29,462 bases of DNA from Gammaproteobacteria bacterium (GCA_018667205.1 JABIVN010000157.1:1-29462); one strand, 5' to 3'. Numbered from the stretch's first letter, positions 7,276 to 14,904 are shown. The notes: a model not told the origin generated them from the letters alone. A program made the numbers and translations.

Positions 7276-8295
7276 ATGTCAAATATAAAAAATGGACGAT
7301 GGCTGGTGAAGTCCTACCCGGAAGATGAGGTTAGTGTTGATAACTTTGAGCTTGTCTATGACGAGGTCCCTGAACCGGGTGAGGGAGAGATTCTTATCCA
7401 GACGACTTCTTTGGTGATGTCTCCGCCACTTAGAATGGCCATTGGAACCGGAGGAATCACCGGAAATCGTGTAAAGCTTGGGGCGATGATGAGGGGGTCG
7501 GGCCAGGGTGTTGTGGTGAAATCCCGTCACCCCGGTTTTACAGAAGGTGATCGGGTTGCCGGCGCCATGGGGTGGCAGGAATATGCCGTGACCGATGGTG
7601 AGCGACCCTTCCCGCTGGAAAAAATCTCCCCCAAGGCCGGTCAGCCTATTACGGCCAACCTCCATGTCATGGGTGCTAGTGGTGCGACCGCTTATGTTGG
7701 CCTTTACGACATTGCCAAACCTAAAGTGGGTGATGTCATATTGGTATCTGCTGCTGCGGGCAGTGTTGGCGCACTGGTTTGCCAGCTAGGCAAGATATCA
7801 GGTTGTCGGGTAATAGGAATTGCCGGAAACGAAAAGAAATGTCGCTGGCTCAAAGATGATCTTGGACTGAGCGAAGTGATTAACTACAAAACCGAGAATG
7901 TGGCAGAACGCCTTCGAGAGGTTTGTCCTAACGGCATCGATATCTATTTTGACAATGTCGGTGGTGAAATCCTGGATACCGCGTTGGGACAGATTGCCCA
8001 TGGGGCGAGGATCGTGCTGTGTGGAGCGACATCCCAATATGAAGGTGACGCGAACTGGTATGGTCCTAGCAACTATTTCAACCTGGTTTACAAGGAAGCA
8101 ACCATGCAGGGGTTTTATATCTTTAGCTATGCGCATCGATTCAAGGAAGCTCATCGGCGACTGGGTGAGCTAATCGCCAACGGTAACCTTGTATACAACG
8201 AGGATGTTCTAAAGGGCGTTGAAAATCTGCCGGCGGGCCTGATAAGGGTGTTATCGGGCGAAAACTTTGGCACTCAGTTGGTCAGGTTGTCTTGA
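7276..8295 (+). CDS. NADP-dependent oxidoreductase, zinc-free MDR family (CurA/PGR-like)
   Basis: A 339-residue medium-chain reductase of the leukotriene B4 dehydrogenase / prostaglandin reductase / CurA group. These reduce activated C=C bonds of enones using NADPH. The cofactor motif is SAAAGSVG at about 158-165, followed by CRVIGIAGNEKKCRWL at about 177-192, where the basic residues fit NADPH. The catalytic zinc-ligand set of alcohol dehydrogenases is absent, as expected. YFDNVGGEILD at about 225-235 is typical of this subgroup. The start lies directly after the upstream stop codon, with GGAG seven bases before the ATG. It ends before a strong inverted repeat at 8301-8321. Substrate unknown, and likely linked to its small barrel-fold partner. 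Confidence 0.92.
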   Translation: MSNIKNGRWLVKSYPEDEVSVDNFELVYDEVPEPGEGEILIQTTSLVMSPPLRMAIGTGGITGNRVKLGAMMRGSGQGVVVKSRHPGFTEGDRVAGAMGWQEYAVTDGERPFPLEKISPKAGQPITANLHVMGASGATAYVGLYDIAKPKVGDVILVSAAAGSVGALVCQLGKISGCRVIGIAGNEKKCRWLKDDLGLSEVINYKTENVAERLREVCPNGIDIYFDNVGGEILDTALGQIAHGARIVLCGATSQYEGDANWYGPSNYFNLVYKEATMQGFYIFSYAHRFKEAHRRLGELIANGNLVYNEDVLKGVENLPAGLIRVLSGENFGTQLVRLS

Positions 8296-8300
8296 AGGTT

Positions 8301-8321
8301 TCCCGGGACCTTGTCCCGGGA
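8301..8321. terminator. Bidirectional terminator-like hairpin
   Basis: A perfect inverted repeat with nine-base arms TCCCGGGAC / GTCCCGGGA and a three-base loop (CTT). It lies between the convergent reductase (ends 8295) and luciferase-like gene (ends 8358). It is very GC-rich; a long T-tract is missing, only a short TTTCCT follows. Confidence 0.7.
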
Positions 8322-8357
8322 CAGTTTCCTGAGAGTGGTCGCTAAGGCAATGCCCCC

Positions 8358-9254
8358 TTAAGTCAGCAGGGTCGGCGCCAGCGCGTCATGTGACCCTGGT
8401 GCAAACTCCGTTAGCTGAACTCGACTGATGCCAAGGGCGCCTAGTGATTCCAGAGCCGAACTCACATCTTCGGGATGACCCATAAAATTTCCCAGGAATC
8501 CATTACCCATCATGTCCTTCATGCTATTGACGGCTTCATTGTCACCGGCTGCTGTCAGAATGAAAATACCGATAGGAATATCCCTGTCGACTTTACGGAC
8601 ACGTTCGATGCTTTGCTTTACCTCGTCTTCCGTGACGGTTGCCATGACCTCAAGGTCAATAGCGCCTCCTCGGGTAGAGCGAGCGCTTGCCTTAACTTCA
8701 ATTCGATCAACTAAAGGCGTTATTTCCCGAATACCCCTTGGGCCGCCAGCTGAACCAACCAGTGCTGGTGGGCTTTCTAGTTTCGGCCCCACAAAGTTGT
8801 CTCCTGAAATATCGATCTGATAGTAGTCGCCAGAAAACTGGCATTGGTTGGTTTTGATAATCTGACCCGCAATGTTCATTGCTTCTATATACATACCAAT
8901 GCGTTCTCGCGGTTCGGGATAGCGGATTCCAATGGCTTTCATCTCTGCCTCAGCCCAACCAGCGCCGAGGCCGGCTTCAAACCTCCCCTGGGCTGCCTGT
9001 TGAACAGACAATGCTCCTTGGGCAAACTCGACCGGGGATCTGAACAGGTTGTTGCAAAATGAGCTGGTGATTTTTATCTTGCTCGTGCTGCACGCCATTT
9101 GTGTTGCAGCGACGAACACATGGGGATAAAGATGATTCGTTACCCAAAAGTGGTCAGATGCGCAGATGCCGTGCCAGCCGGCATCTTCCATCTCTTTTGC
9201 CCAGGTACCCGGTTCGTTAAAACGGTTGCCCGGCATGTTGACGAAATATTCCAC
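8358..9254 (-). CDS. LLM-class (luciferase-like) flavin/F420-dependent oxidoreductase
   Basis: A 298-residue TIM-barrel flavoenzyme. The start is GTG at 9254, with AGGAG six bases upstream. Landmarks are ASDHFW at about 33-38, the conserved stretch FRSPVEFAQGALSVQQAAQGRFEAGLGAGW (about 71-100), then ERIGMYIEAMNIAGQII, and a central LVGSAGGPRGIREI that fits the flavin phosphate region. It belongs to a different subgroup from the first luciferase-like enzyme of this window, with little similarity outside the core. It is divergent from the 2OG oxygenase, with 72 bases between starts, so a shared promoter region is likely. Cofactor (F420 or FMN) and substrate are not determinable here. Confidence 0.85.
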   Translation of the reverse strand: MEYFVNMPGNRFNEPGTWAKEMEDAGWHGICASDHFWVTNHLYPHVFVAATQMACSTSKIKITSSFCNNLFRSPVEFAQGALSVQQAAQGRFEAGLGAGWAEAEMKAIGIRYPEPRERIGMYIEAMNIAGQIIKTNQCQFSGDYYQIDISGDNFVGPKLESPPALVGSAGGPRGIREITPLVDRIEVKASARSTRGGAIDLEVMATVTEDEVKQSIERVRKVDRDIPIGIFILTAAGDNEAVNSMKDMMGNGFLGNFMGHPEDVSSALESLGALGISRVQLTEFAPGSHDALAPTLLT

Positions 9255-9326
9255 TTAAAACTCCTGATTTGCCCCGTTGGGATAGTTAAAGCATGATGTT
9301 ACAACGTTTTTCACGAAATATTTTCT

Positions 9327-10286
9327 ATGTTTGTTCCAACAATTGACCTTAAAGCAGCCGAAAAAGATGTCACCATTCTATCGCCGTTGGATGCTGCCTG
9401 CCGGGATCACGGTTTTTTCCTATTGCGTAATCACGGCATGGATGATGCCATTGAACAGATGTGGCGAGCCGCATCAGCGTTCTTTGACCAGCCATCAGAG
9501 GTTAAACGCGAGGTACTACGCACAGAAAGTATTCCGCTTGGGTATTACGACCGCGAATTAACTAAACGAAAGCGTGATCTGAAGGAAGTTTTTGATTACA
9601 TGCAGCCACGGGCCGATGGGTCAGATCGGAATCAATGGCCAGCAGGCCAATCCGAGTTTTTCGATGCAATGAATCGGTTTTTTACCGAGGCAAGCTCTGT
9701 CGCGGAGCGAACCCTTAGGCTTGTTTATCGCGCCCTTGCCGGCGATGGAATCAGTCAACTGGCTACGCCGGAAGGTGATCCCAGGACCAGCACCGTTCGA
9801 CTTAATTATTACCCGGTTGCAGATCCTCTGTCAGGTGATGAGCAATTAGCAGTGGCTGGCTTGGGTGACATGGCGTTACATCATCACACAGACCCCGGGG
9901 TATTAACGTTGTTGCTACAGGACATGACAGGTGGCCTTCAGACGCTCTCTAAAGAAGATGGCTGGATTGATGTGACGCCAGAGGAAAGCACGATCGTGGT
10001 CAACCTCGGGGACTCTCTTCAGGTCTGGAGTAACGACAACTATCGAGCCGCGATTCATCGGGTGGTGCCAATGACAACCCTGAAAAATGGCAGCGACGGA
10101 CGGTTTAGTACACCGTACTTTTATAATCCTAAAGGCGATGCGATGCTCGAACCGTTAAGCGCATTGTCGGCTGATACGCCCCGATATCGCCCCTTTACGT
10201 GGCGTGAGTACATCAAGGGCAGGGTCGACGATAACTACACGGACCTGGGTGAAGAGGATATCCAAATCGCTCAATATAGAGTCTAA
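9327..10286 (+). CDS. 2-oxoglutarate/Fe(II)-dependent oxygenase, isopenicillin-N-synthase family
   Basis: A 319-residue non-haem iron oxygenase. The N-terminal DIOX_N-like part holds CRDHGFFLLRNHG at about 25-37. The catalytic core has the full iron triad H187-x-D189 (HHHTD) and H244 (AAIHRVV), plus the co-substrate anchor R259-x-S261 (GRFSTPYFYNP). All key residues are present, so an active enzyme is expected. Relatives hydroxylate, desaturate or cyclise small molecules such as amino acids, hormones or ethylene precursors. I see no good Shine-Dalgarno before the ATG at 9327, but the N-terminus aligns well with the family. It stands alone between a divergent luciferase-like gene and a convergent dehydrogenase. 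Substrate unknown. Confidence 0.92.
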   Translation: MFVPTIDLKAAEKDVTILSPLDAACRDHGFFLLRNHGMDDAIEQMWRAASAFFDQPSEVKREVLRTESIPLGYYDRELTKRKRDLKEVFDYMQPRADGSDRNQWPAGQSEFFDAMNRFFTEASSVAERTLRLVYRALAGDGISQLATPEGDPRTSTVRLNYYPVADPLSGDEQLAVAGLGDMALHHHTDPGVLTLLLQDMTGGLQTLSKEDGWIDVTPEESTIVVNLGDSLQVWSNDNYRAAIHRVVPMTTLKNGSDGRFSTPYFYNPKGDAMLEPLSALSADTPRYRPFTWREYIKGRVDDNYTDLGEEDIQIAQYRV

Positions 10287-10292
10287 AGTGCC

Positions 10293-10328
10293 TGGCACCT
10301 CGGCTCGTCGCTTCGACGAGAAATGCCA
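10293..10328. terminator. Nested hairpin between convergent genes
   Basis: A perfect inner stem CTCGTCG / CGACGAG closes on a CTT loop (10304-10320). An outer stem TGGCA / TGCCA (10293-10297 with 10324-10328) encloses it. It starts seven bases after the 2OG oxygenase stop and faces the minus-strand dehydrogenase end at 10366. It is probably a shared terminator, though no T-tract is seen. Confidence 0.6.
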
Positions 10329-10365
10329 ATGTATCGATCTCGATCGAACTCGATTGATCTGGTGT

Positions 10366-11352
10366 TCACTGATATGAAAGGTAAATGTCAGTAAGCTCGG
10401 TGATAACCGCCGGCTCGAACATTTCCAGCAGTTCAGGTGACGATTTGTCGTATCCCAGGGCTTCCGTGCAGATTAGGTGTAGGTCACTCTTACTGCACAG
10501 TGCCTGAGCAAGAATGTCCTTGCCTGGGAATATCATGGCGCCTCTGAGTCGCTTCACAATGGCCGTTGTTTTGTCTTTTGAAACCTCGCCAACGTGGTCA
10601 ATATTCCAGTCTGGGGAATCGAGTTTGGCTCTCTCCTGAAGCGCCGGCGCGGCGCTGTAGCCCCTGCCAAGCACCTCCAGGTTCCGACTGGAGGCTGCCA
10701 TTACCGGTAAGCCAACAAGGTTCATGACAGCAAAAGGTCCAAGACCGATACCCAGCCGGTGTTTGACAACGGCATCAATTTCGCCCGGCGATGCAATGTC
10801 TAAGCACCGAGCGGCCTCGTTGATGTACGGCAATGATTGGCGGTTTAAGATAAAGCAGGGGGTGTCTTTACATTTTACCGCTAATTTTTCTGCTGATTTC
10901 ATCCACTGAAGAATAGCGTCTGTATAGCGTGCCTCCGTCTGATCGCCGGGAATAACCTCAACGACCGGGTTTATATCGGCTGGATTGTTGTAGTGCACTC
11001 CTATAAATCTGCTGGGGTGGGCGACGGCACTCTCAAGATCGCCGATGAGCAATGAACTGGTGTTTGATGCAATCAGGCAGTTAGGTGAGACCACTGAGGC
11101 AATTTGACTGAGCACCTGCCGTTTGACCTTCAGGTCTTCAAACACCGCCTCAATGACGTAATCTGCCGCACTGATCGCCGTCATATCAGAGGTGTATTTC
11201 AGCGTTTGGTTATGGTTGCCTCGCGAAGCTCGCGCCAGTTGTTCCTCGCTGTTATCCACTAAGGTCACCGTGACACCATGGTTTGACATGTGTCTGGCAA
11301 TGCCTGCTCCCATGAGACCTGCGCCCACTACCGCTGCATTTTTGATCATCAT
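10366..11352 (-). CDS. 3-hydroxyacyl-CoA dehydrogenase family protein (short form)
   Basis: A 328-residue NAD-dependent dehydrogenase with an N-terminal Rossmann motif GAGLMG at 10-15, acidic D33 after the second strand, and NTSSLLIGDL at about 97-106. It also has GVHYNNP with the likely catalytic His at 120 and Glu at 132, N170 in the segment FILNRQS, and a C-terminal helical dimerisation domain. The active-site loop reads HYNNPADI instead of the common HFFNP, which suggests a substrate other than ordinary fatty acyl-CoA. I chose ATG 11352, two bases after the stop of the upstream SDR, over an in-frame TTG at 11361 that would overlap it. It is in an operon with that SDR, so a two-step oxidation is plausible. 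Confidence 0.87.
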   Translation of the reverse strand: MMIKNAAVVGAGLMGAGIARHMSNHGVTVTLVDNSEEQLARASRGNHNQTLKYTSDMTAISAADYVIEAVFEDLKVKRQVLSQIASVVSPNCLIASNTSSLLIGDLESAVAHPSRFIGVHYNNPADINPVVEVIPGDQTEARYTDAILQWMKSAEKLAVKCKDTPCFILNRQSLPYINEAARCLDIASPGEIDAVVKHRLGIGLGPFAVMNLVGLPVMAASSRNLEVLGRGYSAAPALQERAKLDSPDWNIDHVGEVSKDKTTAIVKRLRGAMIFPGKDILAQALCSKSDLHLICTEALGYDKSSPELLEMFEPAVITELTDIYLSYQ

Positions 11353-11354
11353 GT

Positions 11355-12128
11355 CTACCAACCTGGCTTAATTGATAGGCCGCAATCCACTGTCAGCACG
11401 GTCCCTGATATAGACGACGACATTGTGCTGGCAAGGAATACGCAGGTACTTGCGATATCGTTTGGGTCCACCAGCTTGCCAAGTGGCGCAGCCGCCTTCC
11501 AAGCTGCGACACCTTCAGGCCAGCCTTCTTCAATGCCAGCGCGATTGATCAGCCCTGGCGCGATAGAATTTACCCGAATTCCTCTGGATCCGAGCTCCAG
11601 GGCTGACGCTTTAGTAAGCATTTCTAATGCCGCTTTTGACGTGGCGTAATGACTGTGACCTGGCGCCGGGCGAGATCCCTCGATAGACGAAATATTAATG
11701 ATGGACCCGCCGCGTTTCTTGGTGAGAGCTTCTTGATCCGCAAACAATTGAGTCAGTAGCATGGGGGCGTCGACGTTGGTCGTCATGGTGCTCGACCAGA
11801 GGTCGTTTGAAATGTCAGGTAGATCAGAAACGTTTTGGGATTCGGTGGCAGCGCAGTTAACGAGTACGTCAAGTGGTCCAAGGGCTTCCGCCGCTTTTTT
11901 AAACAGCCCTCTGACACTTTCCAGGTCACTCAGGTCTGCCTGAACAACGACGGATGGATTAGAGAGCCGGTGGGCTAATTCCTCTGCGCCGGCTTTGTTG
12001 TCATGGTAATGAACGGCAACCGAAGCGCCGGCCGCATCAAGTGCTGTCGCCAAAAATGTACCAAGACCGCTGCTGGCCCCTGTCACCAGTGCGTTGCAAC
12101 CTTCGAGTGAAAGTGTGATCCCAGCCAT
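11355..12128 (-). CDS. SDR-family oxidoreductase (FabG-like)
   Basis: A 257-residue classical short-chain dehydrogenase. Cofactor motif TGASSGLG at about 16-23; the usual NNAG is replaced by NCAA; catalytic Ser lies in INISSIEG, and the Tyr/Lys pair is in HYATSK at about 160-165. The C-terminal segment STMSSSISGTVLTVDCG is typical of 3-oxoacyl reductase-like SDRs. An AAGGA is five bases before the ATG. It leads a two-gene operon with the 3-hydroxyacyl-CoA dehydrogenase. Only 21 bases separate its start from the divergent cupin gene. Substrate unknown. Confidence 0.9.
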   Translation of the reverse strand: MAGITLSLEGCNALVTGASSGLGTFLATALDAAGASVAVHYHDNKAGAEELAHRLSNPSVVVQADLSDLESVRGLFKKAAEALGPLDVLVNCAATESQNVSDLPDISNDLWSSTMTTNVDAPMLLTQLFADQEALTKKRGGSIINISSIEGSRPAPGHSHYATSKAALEMLTKASALELGSRGIRVNSIAPGLINRAGIEEGWPEGVAAWKAAAPLGKLVDPNDIASTCVFLASTMSSSISGTVLTVDCGLSIKPGW

Positions 12129-12149
12129 ATAAATCCTTAGAGTCTTTTG

Positions 12150-12599
12150 ATGTCAGATCATATCATTGCTAGTGTGTCAGGAAAGGCGTTACCTGCTATA
12201 AGCTCGCACGCGCTTTACACTAATGGACAAACCACATTGACGAACTACTTTATAAAGGGTGATCGACCAGCAGAGTTTTGGACAGAGGAACGCTGTTTTA
12301 TCACGGAACTGTGTAACACGGCAGACGCGCCTGGCGGTTCACTTGCGATCGCTCGCGTGGAACCGGGTGTGACGACACAGCTACATTGCCTAGCCGGGTT
12401 GACGGAGACCTACATCGTGATTGAGGGAGTCGGCCTGATGGAAGTTGATGGCAGCCGGTTTAGTATTGCCGCTGGCGACCAGGTGGTGATTCCTCCCGGG
12501 ATATCCCAGCGAGTCACCGCGTTGGGTGAGTCTGACTTCAGGTTTTACTGTTTGTGCTCGCCACGATTCATCGCTGAGCGCTACGAGAATCTAGAATAG
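12150..12599 (+). CDS. Cupin-domain protein
   Basis: A 149-residue single-domain cupin. Motif 1 is GVTTQLHCLAGLTETYIVIEG and motif 2 GDQVVIPPGISQRV. The first His and the Glu of motif 1 are present, but the second His of HxH is Leu, and the motif-2 His is Gln. I recall a cupin subgroup with the same HxL...Q pattern and a CxPRF...YE.LE ending, as here, so these are probably family traits, not damage. Metal binding and catalysis are therefore uncertain; a binding or regulatory role is possible. I prefer ATG 12150 to the TTG three bases earlier. There is no good Shine-Dalgarno. It is first in a four-gene plus-strand run. Confidence 0.83.
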   Translation: MSDHIIASVSGKALPAISSHALYTNGQTTLTNYFIKGDRPAEFWTEERCFITELCNTADAPGGSLAIARVEPGVTTQLHCLAGLTETYIVIEGVGLMEVDGSRFSIAAGDQVVIPPGISQRVTALGESDFRFYCLCSPRFIAERYENLE

Positions 12600-12607
12600 G
12601 AATCCGC

Positions 12608-12946
12608 ATGGGCATGGTAGAGAATTTGGAAAAAATGTTGGCGAATGGTCGTGATGACGCGATGCTCCGTTTTGGGCTTGGCAGTGCCTACTTCAATGAC
12701 GGTAAGTTTTCTCTGGCTGTGACGCATCTAGAGGCATGCCTTGTTCAGGATGACAGTTACTCTGCGGCATACAAGCTTCTTGGGAAGGCATACCTGAGGC
12801 AGGGAGAGGCTTGGAAAGCGGCCCGCACTTTTGAGGCGGGCATGCCCATCGCAGAGGCGCAGGGTGACAAGCAATCCCGGAGGGAAATGCGGGTGTTTCT
12901 GGATAAAGCAAATAAGGAGATGGGCATTGGTCAGGCTGATTCCTAA
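12608..12946 (+). CDS. Tetratricopeptide-repeat protein
   Basis: A 112-residue all-helical protein with about two TPR units: MLRFGLGSAYFNDGKFSLAV at about 19-38 and AAYKLLGKAYLRQGEAWKAARTFEAG at about 56-81. It ends with a charged helix containing REMRVFLDKANKEMG. I recall similar small TPR proteins across Pseudomonas and other gammaproteobacteria with no assigned role. An AGGA overlapping the upstream stop is seven bases from the ATG, so translation is probably coupled to the cupin. No signal peptide is present. It likely acts as a protein-protein scaffold. Confidence 0.85.
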   Translation: MGMVENLEKMLANGRDDAMLRFGLGSAYFNDGKFSLAVTHLEACLVQDDSYSAAYKLLGKAYLRQGEAWKAARTFEAGMPIAEAQGDKQSRREMRVFLDKANKEMGIGQADS

Positions 12947-12994
12947 GAGCGGAAACGACTTGTTGCGTGCTGCCGGGTTGTGGGAAGGTCATCG

Positions 12995-13588
12995 TTGACA
13001 GCTCACTTTGAGCTTGGCCAGCCTGACTGGGCTATGGAAGCATTAGCACAGCTTCCTGAATATCTTCCTGATATTCAGGCGCGTATGGCTGTGGTGATCC
13101 GGTTTTCCCGCTTGAATATCGAGTTCGGGACCGGTGGGCCATTCGCCGCGGGTGTTTTTGAAACGTTATCCGGACGTCTCGTAACCATTGGTGTTAATCG
13201 GGTTGTTCACCACCAGTGTTCTTCAGCTCATGCGGAGGTTATGGCACTTTCGCTGGCGCAGCAGACCCTGGCTAGCTTTGACCTAGGTGCGCAGGGCATG
13301 GCTGAACACCAATTGGTGGTTAACTGGCGTCCATGCGCAATGTGTTATGGGGCTCTGGTCTGGTCAGGCGTTCGTTCCCTTGTTGTGGCAGGAAGTGGTG
13401 CTGAGCTAGAGCAGCTAACGGGATTTGACGAAGGGCCTATTCACCCCGACTGGATCGGCCAACTGGAACACCGAGGTATAGCCGTCACCGATGGTGTTGG
13501 AACTGACGCTGCAATTGCGGTATTCAAACAGTTTCGCGATAGCGGCGCGCTGGTATACAACGGAAGACAGGGAGACAGTATTGTCTGA
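12995..13588 (+). CDS. Nucleoside/nucleobase deaminase-like protein (CDA fold)
   Basis: A 197-residue zinc deaminase of the cytidine deaminase superfamily with an intact active site. HAE (H79, E81) and PCAMC (C114, C117) provide the zinc ligands and proton-shuttle Glu. The layout is like guanine or tRNA-adenosine deaminases, but with a roughly 30-residue N-terminal extension and a longer C-terminus. I chose a TTG start at 12995 because GGGAAGG lies six bases upstream; the in-frame GTG at 12980 has none and would place that ribosome site inside the coding region. It follows the TPR gene by 48 bases and overlaps the thioesterase by eight. Its substrate (guanine, cytosine, adenine or another amine) cannot be decided. 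Confidence 0.85.
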   Translation: MTAHFELGQPDWAMEALAQLPEYLPDIQARMAVVIRFSRLNIEFGTGGPFAAGVFETLSGRLVTIGVNRVVHHQCSSAHAEVMALSLAQQTLASFDLGAQGMAEHQLVVNWRPCAMCYGALVWSGVRSLVVAGSGAELEQLTGFDEGPIHPDWIGQLEHRGIAVTDGVGTDAAIAVFKQFRDSGALVYNGRQGDSIV

Positions 13589-14378
13589 GTTTGAAAGGGA
13601 CACGTATGTTGAACGCATTGATGATCACCGCTTTAAAGGGCAAGTCGATGCTGGCTGGAATATCAGCGCTAATCCTAACGGCGGTTACCTGCTGTCTATT
13701 GTTAGTGCCGCGATAACAGAATCGGTGGACCATCCAGACCCGCTCTCATTCACCGCACATTACCTGCGGCCCGGTGTTCCCGGCGTCGAGTGCGAAGTCA
13801 TTGTAGATGTCGTACGGCAGGGCCGGACACTATCGACGGTGCGGGCCTCGCTTTGGCAGGAGGGTAAGCAAAGGGTCGAGGTCATTGCAGCCTATGGCGA
13901 TCTTACCAGTCCCGTGGGTATTGACAGCGATATTACAATCGAAATGCCAACGTTGCCGCCTCCAGAAGCTTGTATCGCAAGACGTGGAGATATGCAGGGC
14001 ATCGATATTGCAATGATTAACAAACTGCACGTTATGATGCACCCGGGCCAGGCCAGGCCAGGGCAGTCCGGCGTTCCCGAGATCTCTGGTTGGATCCGGT
14101 TTACCGATGAGCGCGAGCCTGACACAAGATCACTCCTGCTGTTTTGCGATACTTTTCCCCCTTCGCCATTCGGGAAACTGGGCATGGTCGGCTGGGTTCC
14201 AACGATCGAACTTACGGTTCATGTAAGGCGCCGGCCGGCGCCGGGATGGGTTCTAGGAAGGTTTCGCACGGACGACCTTGTTGATGGACGAATGATTGAA
14301 ACCGGCGCGCTTTGGGATTCTACTGGCGCGCTTGTTGCAGACTGCAGGCAGATCGGCCTTGTCCTGCAAAAGGCATAA
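13581..14378 (+). CDS. Acyl-CoA thioesterase, double-hotdog family
   Basis: A 265-residue TesB/4HBT_3-like protein. The N-terminal hotdog runs to about residue 110 (NGGYLLSIVSAAI, then LSFTAHYLRPG) and the C-terminal hotdog covers about 165-262 (VPTIELTVHVRRRPAPGWVLGRF, then GALWDSTGALVADCRQIGLV). The family hydrolyses acyl-CoA thioesters. The start is TTG at 13581 with GGGAG six bases upstream, overlapping the deaminase stop by eight bases. The frame extends upstream to 13491, but that part lies inside the deaminase and carries no family sequence. As the last gene of the cupin/TPR/deaminase run, it hints that the operon touches acyl-CoA metabolism. Confidence 0.85.
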   Translation: MSEFERDTYVERIDDHRFKGQVDAGWNISANPNGGYLLSIVSAAITESVDHPDPLSFTAHYLRPGVPGVECEVIVDVVRQGRTLSTVRASLWQEGKQRVEVIAAYGDLTSPVGIDSDITIEMPTLPPPEACIARRGDMQGIDIAMINKLHVMMHPGQARPGQSGVPEISGWIRFTDEREPDTRSLLLFCDTFPPSPFGKLGMVGWVPTIELTVHVRRRPAPGWVLGRFRTDDLVDGRMIETGALWDSTGALVADCRQIGLVLQKA

Positions 14379-14460
14379 TTTATGAAGATGGATAGATAGA
14401 ATCCTCTTAAGCTCATCTCGGAACGCTAGTGTGACGCCAAAAATATCCGGGGTCTTGTCG

Positions 14461-14502
14461 CGATTGTTTACAAGCGATTGTTTACAAGCGATTGTTTACA
14501 AG
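14461..14502. repeat. Three perfect 14-bp direct repeats
   Basis: CGATTGTTTACAAG occurs three times without spacers or mismatches. It lies 83 bases downstream of the thioesterase stop and about 450 bases before the DUF349 gene. It may be an iteron-like protein-binding array or a slippage product. The GTTTAC core is A/T-rich. Confidence 0.95.
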
Positions 14503-14885
14503 AAAGTGTTGGCTTGTCAGGCAATAAAAGCCTACGAATATTGCCTTGAAATTTAGAATATTGCCGGAGTGTTCCCGGGGAAATACCTATTCTGCGCCCG
14601 CTCGAGCGAGTGTTTTTGTCTGGTTTTTCTTTTGGCATGGGCGCTATTCTGACATTTCCCGGTGGTATCATGGCGTTGGGGGACATCAACAGCCAGCTTA
14701 GAGTTTTGGTTGGGCCTGTTGAATTGCCATAATATGAAGGCCAACGAGTGTTAAATCAAACTGCCTATGGGTAGCGATTGGCGGTTCGCTTTTTCTCGAA
14801 GAGATTGAAGTCGTCTGATCGAAAAAACATTAAGTGATCCATGACATAGACGTTGGCCTTGCACGCTTCCAGGTTTTACATCCTT

Positions 14886-14904
14886 AGCAGAATTTAATTC
14901 TGCT
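14886..14904. promoter_or_regulatory. Perfect 19-bp palindrome upstream of the DUF349 gene
   Basis: AGCAGAATTTAATTCTGCT has nine-base arms around one central T. It lies 48 bases upstream of the DUF349 start, where an operator would be expected. It does not match the LexA or Fur consensus sites I know. It could also form a small RNA hairpin in the leader. Confidence 0.5.

Noticed and set aside
13491..13580. Upstream ATG for the thioesterase
   Set aside because: It would place 30 residues inside the deaminase gene with no family similarity; the TTG at 13581 has GGGAG at the right distance.
14461..14502. CRISPR array
   Set aside because: The units are only 14 bp, lie end to end without spacers, and no cas gene is near.
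14599..14608. CGCTCGAGCG palindrome followed by T-rich DNA as a rho-independent terminator
   Set aside because: The palindrome leaves no loop, the usable stem would be four pairs, and it lies over 200 bases beyond the nearest stop codon.
14468..14744. Two overlapping minus-strand open frames in the 14.4-14.95 kb gap
   Set aside because: No recognisable sequence, no ribosome site, and partly built from the 14-bp repeats.
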